A stretch of DNA of 64,000 nt from Leifsonia sp. AG29 (GTDB taxonomy: Bacteria > Actinomycetota > Actinomycetes > Actinomycetales > Microbacteriaceae): NCBI RefSeq assembly GCF_009765225.1, contig NZ_VMSF01000001.1:1674001-1738000 (forward strand), in the 5' to 3' direction. Of this stretch, positions 23,916 through 31,395 are shown piece by piece; the first letter of the stretch is position 1; the number at the start of each line of letters is the position of its first letter. A program made the translations under genes and the position numbers. The notes below the pieces were generated by a model, which worked only from the letters and a program-made list of their open reading frames with translations, did not search any database and was not told where the DNA came from.

Positions 23916-24058
23916 CAGGACTTCCTTGTTGCGTATCGTGTTCGGTCGGTCTTGTCCGCGCTGGACCGCGAGGACGGGAAGCTTACGGTCCGCCACGGTT
24001 CCGGCCCGCACTACGGCAGGAAGATGTCGAGGACCAGCTATCGATTCTAGCAGATCGG

Positions 24059-24859
24059 TCAGTCGGTCGCGGACTGCCGCGCGCGCGCGGCGTACCGGCC
24101 GTCGACCTCGCTGATCTCGACGTCGACCCCGAAGGCCTCGCTCAGGTTCTCGCCGGTGAGGACCTCGGCGAGCGGTCCTTGCGCCGCGACGCGCCCCTCC
24201 TTGAGGAGCAGCGCACGGTTGAAGCCCTGCGGGATCTCCTCGACGTGGTGGGTCACCATCACGATCGCGGGCGACTTCGGGTCGCGCGCGTAGCCGCCGA
24301 GCAGCTGGAGGAGCTCCTCCCGGCCGCCGAGGTCGAGGCTCGCGGCCGGCTCGTCGAGCAGCAGGATCTCGGGGTCGGTCATCACCGACCGGGCGATCTG
24401 CACGCGCTTCTGCTCGCCGTCGGACAGGCTGCCGAAGGTGCGGTCGGCGAGGTGGTCGAGGTGCCACTCGGCGAGCACGCGACGGGCGCGGCGCTCGTCG
24501 ATCTCCTCGTAGACCTCGTTCCAGCGGCCGGTGACCGCGTACGCCGCGGTCATCACGACGTCGAGCACCTTCTCACCGCGCGGGATGCGCCGTGCCAGCG
24601 CACTGGAGGCGAAGCCCAGCATCGGTCGCAGCTCGGCCAGGTCGCTGCGGCCCACCGCCTCGCCGAGGAGCGTCGCCTCGCCGGAGGTGGGGTGGAGGGA
24701 CGCGGCCGCGATCTGCAGCAGCGTCGTCTTTCCGGCGCCGTTCCGCCCGAGGATGACCCACCGCTCGTCCGGCTGGACCGCCCAGTCGATTCCCTGGAGG
24801 ACGGTGTTGCCGTCCCGCACAACGGACACGTCGGAGAGTCTGAGAACGCTGTCGGCCAT
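24059..24859 (-). CDS. ABC transporter ATP-binding protein (single domain)
   Basis: A 266-aa ATPase with Walker [11 protein letters not shown]-loop region [13 protein letters not shown], signature LSDGEQKR, Walker [11 protein letters not shown] and H-loop VTHHVEEI. No permease is adjacent, and it is monomeric with no ABC-F linker, so it may pair with a distant transporter or act alone. The start ATG 24859 has a -10 TAGGCT 7 bases upstream that overlaps the glgA stop codon. It is on the same strand as glgA and rpmE2. Confidence 0.85.
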   Translation of the reverse strand: MADSVLRLSDVSVVRDGNTVLQGIDWAVQPDERWVILGRNGAGKTTLLQIAAASLHPTSGEATLLGEAVGRSDLAELRPMLGFASSALARRIPRGEKVLDVVMTAAYAVTGRWNEVYEEIDERRARRVLAEWHLDHLADRTFGSLSDGEQKRVQIARSVMTDPEILLLDEPAASLDLGGREELLQLLGGYARDPKSPAIVMVTHHVEEIPQGFNRALLLKEGRVAAQGPLAEVLTGENLSEAFGVDVEISEVDGRYAARARQSATD

Positions 24860-24866
24860 GCTCTCT

Positions 24867-24872
24867 AGCCTA
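24867..24872 (-). promoter_or_regulatory. -10 hexamer TAGGCT sharing the glgA stop codon
   Basis: TAGGCT (minus strand) starts with the TAG stop of glgA (24872-24870) and ends 7 bases before ATG 24859, allowing leaderless expression of the ABC ATPase independent of glgA. Confidence 0.45.
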
Positions 24873-26078
24873 GTCGGCCGCGCCCGCGGCTTCCGACGGC
24901 GCGAGCGAGCGATAGACGTCGCGCGTCTGCTCCGCGATGGCCGTCCAGCTGAACGACGTCTCGGCGCGTTCACGTCCGGCGCGGCCCATCTCGGCGGCGC
25001 GCACGGGGTCCGAGACCACCTCCGTCAGCGCCGCCGCCAGGTCGGCCACGAAGCGCTCCGGGTCGGTGGGGGTGCCGGTGCCGTCCTGCAGCTGCTGGAT
25101 GGGGACGAGGCGACCCGTGACGCCGTCGACGATGACCTCCGGGATGCCTCCCGTGGCGGTGCCGACGACCGGGAGCCCGCAGGCCATCGCCTCCAGGTTG
25201 ACGATCCCGAGCGGTTCGTAGATCGACGGGCAGACGAAGACCGTGGAGGCGGTGAGCGCGATCCGCAGCTCGTCGTTCGGCAGCAGCCGGTCGATCCAGA
25301 CGACGCCGTCGCGCTCGCGCTGGAGCTGTTCGACGAGTCCGGTGACCTCGGCCATGATCTCGTCGGTGTCGGGGGCGCCGGCGCACAGGATCAGCTGCAC
25401 CTCCGGAGGGAGGCTGCGCGCAGCGCGCAGCAGGTACGGCAAGCCCTTCTGGCGGGTGATCCGGCCGACGAAGACGACGGCCGGGCGCTCCGGGTCGATG
25501 CCCAGCGCTCGAGCCCGCTCGTCGTCGTGGAGCGGCGTCCAGCGCTCGAGGTCGATCCCGTTGTAGATCACCGTCACCCGGGCCGGGTCGAGGAACGGGT
25601 AGGCCGCGAGGATGTCGCGCCGCATGCCCTCGCTCACCGCGATGATCATGTCCGCCGAGGCGTACGCCGTCTGCTCGATCCAGCTGGACACCCGGTAGCC
25701 GCCGCCCAGCTGCTCGGCCTTCCACGGACGCAGCGGCTCGAGGCTGTGCGCGGTGATGACGTGGGGAACACCGTGGAGGAGCTTCGCGAGGTGGCCCGCA
25801 TGATTCGCATACCAGGTGTGCGAGTGGACGACGTCCGCTCCCCCGGCGTCCTGCGCCATCTGGAGGTCGACGCCGAGCGTCGCGATGGCTCCGTTCGCCT
25901 TCCGGAGCTCCTCGGGAACGCGGTATGCGAAGGTGCCGGCCTCCTCACGCTCCTCGCCGAAACAGCGGACCAGCACCTCCGTGTCGGCGCGGAGGGCCCG
26001 GACGAGCTCGGTGACGTGGACCCCTGCACCCCCGTAGATGTCCGGTGGATACTCCCGGGTCAGAAGGTCGACGCGCAT
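24870..26078 (-). CDS. glgA: Glycogen synthase / alpha-maltose-1-phosphate synthase (GT4)
   Basis: A 402-aa GT-B enzyme opening LLTREYPPDIYGGAGVHVTEL, the signature of actinobacterial GlgA; the C-terminal domain has VFVCPSIYEPLGIVNLEAM (E-x7-E). It uses ADP-glucose to build alpha-glucan; the close M. tuberculosis homologue (GlgM, Rv1212c) makes maltose-1-phosphate for GlgE. It is arranged divergently from glgC as in mycobacteria. It is distinct from GT5-type GlgA. ATG 26078 lies 7 bases after a TAGCGT -10, so the mRNA is probably leaderless. Confidence 0.9.
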   Translation of the reverse strand: MRVDLLTREYPPDIYGGAGVHVTELVRALRADTEVLVRCFGEEREEAGTFAYRVPEELRKANGAIATLGVDLQMAQDAGGADVVHSHTWYANHAGHLAKLLHGVPHVITAHSLEPLRPWKAEQLGGGYRVSSWIEQTAYASADMIIAVSEGMRRDILAAYPFLDPARVTVIYNGIDLERWTPLHDDERARALGIDPERPAVVFVGRITRQKGLPYLLRAARSLPPEVQLILCAGAPDTDEIMAEVTGLVEQLQRERDGVVWIDRLLPNDELRIALTASTVFVCPSIYEPLGIVNLEAMACGLPVVGTATGGIPEVIVDGVTGRLVPIQQLQDGTGTPTDPERFVADLAAALTEVVSDPVRAAEMGRAGRERAETSFSWTAIAEQTRDVYRSLAPSEAAGAAD

Positions 26079-26085
26079 GACGAGA

Positions 26086-26118
26086 ACGCTAGTACAGCGA
26101 ACAGTTGACCTCTACTGT
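26086..26118. promoter_or_regulatory. Divergent glgA/glgC promoter pair
   Basis: On the minus strand TAGCGT (26091-26086) lies 7 bases before ATG of glgA. On the plus strand TACTGT (26113-26118) lies 7 bases before ATG of glgC. Both transcripts would be leaderless; only 47 bases separate the two start codons, so a shared regulator is possible. Confidence 0.5.
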
Positions 26119-26125
26119 TAGGGGC

Positions 26126-27370
26126 ATGGCAGCAGGGAAGAAGATCTTCGGCATCGTCCTCGCGGGCGGAGAGGGCAAGCGGCTCATGCCGTTGACAGCG
26201 GACCGGGCCAAGCCCGCCGTCCCGTTCGGCGGGCAGTACCGGCTCATCGACTTCGCTCTGTCGAACCTCATCAACTCGCAGCTGCGCCAGATCGTCGTCC
26301 TGACCCAGTACAAGTCCCACTCGCTCGACCGTCACGTCTCGCAGACCTGGCGGCTCGACGGCATGCTGAACTCGTACATCGCCTCCGTGCCGGCGCAACA
26401 GCGCCTCGGGAAGCGCTGGTTCAGCGGGTCGGCCGATGCGATCCTCCAGAGCCTCAACCTCCTCCGAGACGAGCGCCCCGACATCGTCGTCGTCGTCGGC
26501 GCAGACCACGTCTACCGGATGGACTTCGGGCAGATGATCCAGGCACACGTCGACTCCGGAGCCGCGGCCACCGTCGCCGCGATCCGCCAGCCGATCTCAC
26601 TCGCCGACCAGTTCGGCGTCATCGAGGTCGACGGTGCGAGGCCTGACCGGATCGCCGCGTTCCGCGAGAAGCCGAAGGACCCGGTGGGCCTGCCGGACTC
26701 GCCGGATGAGGTGCTCGCCTCCATGGGCAACTACGTCTTCGATGCCGACGCGCTCATCGACGCCGTGATCCGCGACGGCGACAAGCCGGACTCGAACCAC
26801 GACATGGGCGGCGACATCATCCCGGACTTCGTCTCGCGCGACGAGGCCGCGGTGTACGACTTCAACAACAACGACGTCCCCGGTGCGACCGATCGCGACC
26901 GCTACTACTGGCGGGACGTCGGGACCATCGACTCGTTCTTCGAGGCCCACCAGGACCTCATCTCGACGCTCCCGGTCTTCAACCTCTACAACCGGTCCTG
27001 GCCGATCTTCAGCCAGGTGCTCAACTCGCCGCCCGCGAAGATCGTGCGCGACGGCCGCGGCGCCCTCGGCACGACGATCGACTCGATCGTGTCGCTCGGC
27101 TCGGTGATCTCGGGCGCGCATCTCGAGCGCAGCGTCCTCGGACCGTGGGCGAAGGTCGACTCCGGCGCGAAGGTCGTCGACTCGGTGGTGTTCGACCGGG
27201 CGATCATCGAGCCCAACGCGTTCGTCGGCCGCGCCATCCTCGACAAGGACGTCGTCGTCGCCGAGGGCGCCCGCATCGGCGTCGACCAGGAGCGCGACCG
27301 CGCACGCGGCTTCACCGTGACGGAATCCGGCATCACCGTGGTCGGAAAGGGAGTCCACGTCGTCCCATGA
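26126..27370 (+). CDS. glgC: Glucose-1-phosphate adenylyltransferase
   Basis: A 414-aa enzyme that makes ADP-glucose from glucose-1-phosphate and ATP, the committed step of bacterial glycogen synthesis. The N-terminal nucleotidyltransferase domain has [19 protein letters not shown] and later [13 protein letters not shown]; the C-terminal part is a left-handed beta-helix ([20 protein letters not shown]). ATG 26126 was chosen for the leaderless -10. It overlaps serB by the ATGA at 27367-27370. Confidence 0.95.
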   Translation: MAAGKKIFGIVLAGGEGKRLMPLTADRAKPAVPFGGQYRLIDFALSNLINSQLRQIVVLTQYKSHSLDRHVSQTWRLDGMLNSYIASVPAQQRLGKRWFSGSADAILQSLNLLRDERPDIVVVVGADHVYRMDFGQMIQAHVDSGAAATVAAIRQPISLADQFGVIEVDGARPDRIAAFREKPKDPVGLPDSPDEVLASMGNYVFDADALIDAVIRDGDKPDSNHDMGGDIIPDFVSRDEAAVYDFNNNDVPGATDRDRYYWRDVGTIDSFFEAHQDLISTLPVFNLYNRSWPIFSQVLNSPPAKIVRDGRGALGTTIDSIVSLGSVISGAHLERSVLGPWAKVDSGAKVVDSVVFDRAIIEPNAFVGRAILDKDVVVAEGARIGVDQERDRARGFTVTESGITVVGKGVHVVP

Positions 27371-28044
27371 CGCCTCCCGAGCAGCACCACCGGGCCGCCG
27401 ATGATCCCGCCCGCTTCCTAGTCGTCCTCGACGCCGACTCGACCCTGATCCACGACGAGGTGATCGAGCTGCTCGCCGAGGAGGCCGGCTCGCGCACCGA
27501 GGTCGCCGACATCACCGAGCGCGCCATGCGCGGGGAGCTCGACTTCGAGCAGAGCCTGCGTGAGCGCGTCCGCACCCTGGCCGGCCTCCCCGTCTCCGTC
27601 TTCGAGCACGTCGGCGAGCGGATCCGCGTCACTGACGGCGTTCCCGAGCTGATCGCCGGCGTCCACGCCGCCGGCGGCGAGGTGGGCGTGGTCTCGGGAG
27701 GCTTCCACGAGATCCTCGACCCGCTGGGTGCGCGGCTCGGCCTCGACCACTGGCGCGCCAATCGGCTGGCCGTCACCGACGGCGTCCTGACCGGCGAGGT
27801 GGAGGGACCGGTCGTCGATGCCGCCGCGAAGGCTCAGGCCCTGCTGTTCTGGGCGGCCGCCGCCGGCGTGCACCTTCGGCAGACGATCGCCATCGGCGAC
27901 GGCGCCAACGACCTTCGCATGATGGCTGAGGCGGGCCTCGCCGTCGCCTTCAATGCGAAGCCGAAGGTGCGGGCCGAGGCCGACCTGGTCATCGACCGGC
28001 AGGACCTGTCGCAGGTGCTGCCGCTCCTCGGGCTGAGAGGCTGA
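27367..28044 (+). CDS. serB: Phosphoserine phosphatase
   Basis: A 225-aa HAD-superfamily enzyme of the last step of serine synthesis (phosphoserine to serine). The DxDST motif (Asp22, Asp24) is LDADSTLI, motif II is VVSGGF and motif III/IV is [10 protein letters not shown]. It lacks the ACT domains of some homologues and ends soon after the HAD core. It overlaps glgC by 4 bases and converges on fabG with a 6-base gap, so there is no room for a terminator between them. Confidence 0.9.
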   Translation: MTPPEQHHRAADDPARFLVVLDADSTLIHDEVIELLAEEAGSRTEVADITERAMRGELDFEQSLRERVRTLAGLPVSVFEHVGERIRVTDGVPELIAGVHAAGGEVGVVSGGFHEILDPLGARLGLDHWRANRLAVTDGVLTGEVEGPVVDAAAKAQALLFWAAAAGVHLRQTIAIGDGANDLRMMAEAGLAVAFNAKPKVRAEADLVIDRQDLSQVLPLLGLRG

Positions 28045-28050
28045 CCGGCG

Positions 28051-28761
28051 TCAGTGCCCCATGCCGAGGCCGCCGTCGACCGGGATGACCGCCCCCGAGA
28101 TGTAACCGGCGTCGTCGCCCGCGACCCAGGCGACGACCTTCGCCACCTCGGAGGGCGACGCGAACCGCCCGGCCGGGATGCTCTTCTTGTACTCGGCCTG
28201 CTGCGCCTCCGGCAGCTCGGCTGTCATGTCCGTCTCGATGAATCCGGGAGCCACGACGTTCGCGGTGATGCCGCGGGCGCCGAGCTCGCGGGTGATCGAC
28301 CGGGCCATGCCGACGAGGCCCGCCTTCGATGAGGAGTAGTTGACCTGGCCCGCGCCGCCGAACAGGCCGACCACGCTCGAGATGAGGACGATCCGCCCGA
28401 AGCGGGCCTTCAGCATGCCCTTGGAGGCGCGCTTGACGACCCGGAAGGCCCCGCCCAGGTTCGTGTCGACGACCGAGTCGAACTCCTCGTCCGACATGCG
28501 CATGAGGAGGGTGTCCTTCGTGATCCCCGCGTTCGCGACCACGACCTCCACGGGACCGAGCTGCTCCTCGACCTCCGCGAACGCCGCATCGATGGAGGCG
28601 CTGTCCGTCACGTCGGCGCGCACGGTGAGCGCTCCCGCAGGGCCCTCGCCCGACCGAGCCGTCACGGCGACGCGGTGCCCCTGAGCGAGGAACTCCTCGG
28701 CGATCGCGTAACCGATGCCTCGGTTTCCGCCGGTCACGAGCACGGTGCGCGGAGTGGTCAT
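28051..28761 (-). CDS. fabG: 3-oxoacyl-ACP reductase family SDR
   Basis: A 236-aa short-chain dehydrogenase with TGGNRGIG for NADP(H) binding, the NAG motif (ANAGITKDTLL), catalytic Ser in ISSVVG and YSSSK (Tyr/Lys). GFIETDMTAELP and the terminal GMGH match FabG of the MabA type. It reduces beta-ketoacyl thioesters in type II fatty-acid synthesis. ATG 28761 follows GAGAGG at about 8 bases; upstream residues in frame are not conserved. A role outside fatty-acid synthesis (other SDR) is possible since no other fab gene is adjacent. Confidence 0.85.
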   Translation of the reverse strand: MTTPRTVLVTGGNRGIGYAIAEEFLAQGHRVAVTARSGEGPAGALTVRADVTDSASIDAAFAEVEEQLGPVEVVVANAGITKDTLLMRMSDEEFDSVVDTNLGGAFRVVKRASKGMLKARFGRIVLISSVVGLFGGAGQVNYSSSKAGLVGMARSITRELGARGITANVVAPGFIETDMTAELPEAQQAEYKKSIPAGRFASPSEVAKVVAWVAGDDAGYISGAVIPVDGGLGMGH

Positions 28762-28823
28762 AGGGTTTTTCCTCTCGATCAGGGCCGAACCCAGTTTATG
28801 GACGTACGCTGGAGGCGACGCAC

Positions 28824-29126
28824 ATGAAGCCTTCACGCCCTTCCATCACGAGCCTCCCGTTGTCCCCCGACGAGGAGCGCAAGCACCGGATGATCAAGTA
28901 TTCGGTCGCCATGGGCGTGCGCGTCGTGTGCCTGTTCGCGGCCATCCTCGCACCGGGGTGGTGGGCCGCCGTGCCCATCATCGGAGCGATCTTCCTCCCG
29001 TACTTCGCCGTCGTCATCGCGAACGTCTCCGTGGAGCCGCGCCAAGCAGAAGTCCAGCGTCCAGGCAATATCCTTCCGGTAGCGCCTCCACCCGGAGGGG
29101 GCGGCGACCGGCCGGCGGACGAGTGA
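28824..29126 (+). CDS. DUF3099-family membrane protein
   Basis: A 100-aa protein typical of the actinobacterial DUF3099 family: SITSLPLSPDEER at the start, two hydrophobic helices (about residues 28-47 and 48-70) around GWWAAVPIIGAIFLPYFAVVIAN, and a Pro/Gly-rich tail. Function unknown. GGAGG lies 8 bases before ATG 28824. It starts a run of co-directed genes ending in SURF1, so it may be part of a respiratory or membrane operon. Confidence 0.8.
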   Translation: MKPSRPSITSLPLSPDEERKHRMIKYSVAMGVRVVCLFAAILAPGWWAAVPIIGAIFLPYFAVVIANVSVEPRQAEVQRPGNILPVAPPPGGGGDRPADE

Positions 29127-29171
29127 GCCCCGGCATCCATGAGCCGGAGGACCGATGAGCGGAGGCTGCCC

Positions 29172-29396
29172 ATGATCGGGCTGGGCGAGCCCGAGCCCCT
29201 CACGTGCTCCCGTGCCGGGTGCCGTGAACGGGCCGCGTGGCGCATTGAGTGGCGCAATCCGAAGATCCACTCGGAAGATCGGGTCAAGGTGTGGCTCGCG
29301 TGCGACGAGCACGTCGGTTTCCTCCGCGACTTCCTCGCGGCACGGGACTTCCCGGTCGTCGTGGCCGCGATCGCGGACGAGAGGTCGACGGCATGA
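29172..29396 (+). CDS. Small Cys-rich (zinc-ribbon-like) protein
   Basis: A 74-aa protein with Cys12, Cys17, Cys44 and His47 (C-x4-C-x26-C-x2-H), suggesting one zinc or iron site in a two-part ribbon (TCSRAGCRERAAWRIEWRNP, then LACDEHVGFLRDFL). Similar short actinobacterial proteins exist, with no clear function. ATG 29172 was chosen because GGAGG lies 6 bases upstream; ATG 29139 is in frame with poorer signals. Its TGA overlaps the SURF1 ATG (29393), so the two are translationally coupled. Confidence 0.7.
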   Translation: MIGLGEPEPLTCSRAGCRERAAWRIEWRNPKIHSEDRVKVWLACDEHVGFLRDFLAARDFPVVVAAIADERSTA

Positions 29397-30271
29397 GCGA
29401 CACCGCGCCCGAGGCGACGGCATCGCCCGGCTGGCGCTTCGCCTTCTCGCGCCGGTGGCTCGGCTATCTCGCGTTCGCGATCGTCTTCGCCGTCGCGTGC
29501 GGCTTCCTGTCGAATTGGCAGTTGGCCCGGAGCAAGGAGGCGGCCGCGGCCAATGCCGTCATCTCCGCGAACTTCTCCGCGAAGCCCGTTCCGCTCACCC
29601 AGGCACTGCCGGGTCTCGCCTCCTATTCCGCGAAGCAGGAGTGGCAGCGGGTGTCGGTGACGGGAACCTACGAGCGCGACCACGAGCTCCTCGTGCGCAA
29701 TCGTCCGTTCAACGGCAACCCGGGCTTCGAGGTGCTGACGCCGCTCCGAACCGCCGACGGCGCCCTGTTCATCGTGGACCGCGGGTGGCTCCCCACCGGG
29801 AGCCGCACCGATTCTCCCGACTCCGTTCCCCCGGCCCCGAGCGGCAAGGTCACCGTCATCGCGCGGCTGAAGGCCAGTGAGCCGGCGATTCCCGGCAGAA
29901 CCGCCACGGGCAATCAGGTGGGGACCATCCAGCTCTCGGTCGTCAAGGAGAAGCTCGGCGACGCGGACGTCTACACGGGCGCCTACGGCCTCCTGGACCG
30001 GCAGACGCCGGCGCCCGCGACGGCGCCGACCGCAACGGTCACCTCCCCGCCGACGCAGGACGAGGGCCTCCACTGGTCGTACATGATCCAGTGGATCATC
30101 TTCGCCCTCATCGGGTTCTTCGGACTCGGCTACGCCCTCGTCACCGAGTACCGCCGGCGCAACTCCGACGACCCCGCGGAGCGGGCGCGGGCGGCCGAGC
30201 GAGAGCGCCGGCGCCGGGCCCGCCGCACCGATGCGGACGTCGAGGACGAACTGCTCGACGCCGCCCGCTGA
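29393..30271 (+). CDS. SURF1-family cytochrome oxidase assembly protein
   Basis: A 292-aa protein with two transmembrane helices (about residues 20-41 and 232-253) and a periplasmic middle domain, the usual SURF1 layout. The SURF1 signatures are GFLSNWQLARSKE, RPFNGNPGFEVLTPL and FIVDRGWLP. The basic C-terminal tail (RRRNSDDPAERARA) is probably cytoplasmic. It probably helps insert haem into cytochrome c oxidase, alongside ctaA and ctaB elsewhere in the window. The start overlaps the preceding stop. Confidence 0.9.
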   Translation: MSDTAPEATASPGWRFAFSRRWLGYLAFAIVFAVACGFLSNWQLARSKEAAAANAVISANFSAKPVPLTQALPGLASYSAKQEWQRVSVTGTYERDHELLVRNRPFNGNPGFEVLTPLRTADGALFIVDRGWLPTGSRTDSPDSVPPAPSGKVTVIARLKASEPAIPGRTATGNQVGTIQLSVVKEKLGDADVYTGAYGLLDRQTPAPATAPTATVTSPPTQDEGLHWSYMIQWIIFALIGFFGLGYALVTEYRRRNSDDPAERARAAERERRRRARRTDADVEDELLDAAR

Positions 30272-30279
30272 TCGCGTGC

Positions 30280-30328
30280 TATCGTCGTCACGATCGTGTT
30301 CCGACGTCACGATCGTGTTCCGACGTCA
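30280..30328 (+). promoter_or_regulatory. Promoter-proximal tandem palindromes (19-bp repeats)
   Basis: A 19-base unit is repeated exactly at 30286-30304 and 30305-30323 and begins a third time (30324-30328). Each unit contains the perfect palindrome CACGATCGTG (30289-30298 and 30308-30317). A possible -10, TATCGT, is at 30280-30285. Palindromes at one-unit spacing just after a promoter look like cooperative operator sites. They precede the mini-ORF and the patatin gene. Confidence 0.6.
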
Positions 30329-30341
30329 GGAGGTGAGACCC

Positions 30342-30395
30342 ATGTACGCAATGACAGCAGTGGGCGCTCCCTCTCGTCCACGATCGCGCGACTGA
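30342..30395 (+). CDS. 17-residue leader peptide ORF (candidate)
   Basis: ATG 30342 follows AGGAGGT at 8 bases, the strongest ribosome binding site in this interval. The peptide is MYAMTAVGAPSRPRSRD, ending 48 bases before the patatin ATG. A short, well-initiated ORF in the leader of a gene suggests translational control or attenuation. There is no run of one amino acid that would show a starvation signal. It could also be a chance ORF. Confidence 0.4.
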   Translation: MYAMTAVGAPSRPRSRD

Positions 30396-30443
30396 CCTCG
30401 TCGCCACCGGAGCGCCGCCCTCCTCGTAGAAACGGCGACTCCC

Positions 30444-31391
30444 ATGAACTCCCCCACCTCTTCACCGCATTCCGACCCGGCGCACACGCGAACGGGGTCC
30501 ACCGCACGGCCCGCTGAACGGGCACTCGTCCTCGGCGGAGGCGGCTCCACCGGCAACGCGTGGCTGATCGGCGTGGTCGCCGGCCTCGCCCAAGGCGGCC
30601 TCGACGTCACAGCCGCCGAGTTGACCGTCGGGACATCTGCGGGGGCCACCGCAGCCGCACAGCTGGCGGGCGCGTCTCCCGCAGGCCTTTACCGAGCGTC
30701 CCTGGTCGCTCCCCCGCCGCGACCCGCTCCCCCGTCGAACTCCGGAGGCGCGTCGCCCGCGAGGCCCGCGGTCACCGGCGTGCACCGCGTGCAGAGCATC
30801 ATCGATTCCGCACACGACATGGACGACATGCGCCGGCGCATGAGCGCCTCCGCACTCGAATTGGACGCCGAGTCCGACGGCTCCTGGTCGGAGCGGTGGC
30901 GGGCCATCGCCGCCGGGCGCCTCCCGGGCCGCGACTGGCCCGAGAGACGCGTGCTGATCACCGCGGTCGATGCGCGCACCTCCCTCCCGGTCGTGTTCGA
31001 CAGGGACAGCGGCATCGACATCGCCGACGCGGTCGCGGCCAGCACGTCGAGCGGGCTCCCCCTCCGGCTGGGCGACGACCGTTACATCGACGGCGGCTTC
31101 CGGATCAATGCGGAGAACGCGGACCTCGCCGCGGGCGCCGGCCGGGTGCTCGTGCTGTCGCCGCTCGGCGGACGTTCGCTGACTCCGGAGCGGTGGGGCG
31201 TGCACCTCTCGACGCAGCTCGACACCGTGCGGGCCTCCGGCAGCGACGTCCGCCTCGTCTCACCGACGGCGGAGGCCGAGCCGCTGTTCGGCGTCAACGG
31301 CATGGACCTGTCCCTGCGCCCGGCCGCCGCCCGCGCGGGCTTCGAGCAGGGGCTGGACCTCGCGCCGGCTCTCACACCGTTCTGGAGCTGA
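30444..31391 (+). CDS. Patatin-like phospholipase
   Basis: A 315-aa protein with a patatin domain: glycine-rich oxyanion loop LGGGGSTGNAW, nucleophile Ser65 in VGTSAGA and the catalytic Asp216 in DGGFR, forming the Ser-Asp dyad. A Pro-rich insertion (residues about 80-110) is unlike most homologues. No signal peptide. The likely reaction is hydrolysis of lipid esters; the substrate is unknown. It converges on the ABC-F gene with only 4 bases between stops. Confidence 0.85.
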   Translation: MNSPTSSPHSDPAHTRTGSTARPAERALVLGGGGSTGNAWLIGVVAGLAQGGLDVTAAELTVGTSAGATAAAQLAGASPAGLYRASLVAPPPRPAPPSNSGGASPARPAVTGVHRVQSIIDSAHDMDDMRRRMSASALELDAESDGSWSERWRAIAAGRLPGRDWPERRVLITAVDARTSLPVVFDRDSGIDIADAVAASTSSGLPLRLGDDRYIDGGFRINAENADLAAGAGRVLVLSPLGGRSLTPERWGVHLSTQLDTVRASGSDVRLVSPTAEAEPLFGVNGMDLSLRPAAARAGFEQGLDLAPALTPFWS

Positions 31392-31395
31392 ACGC

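Noticed and set aside
23900-24058. Zur-type operator before rpmE2
   Set aside because: Type B L31 is often zinc regulated, but I find no convincing Zur palindrome in this interval.
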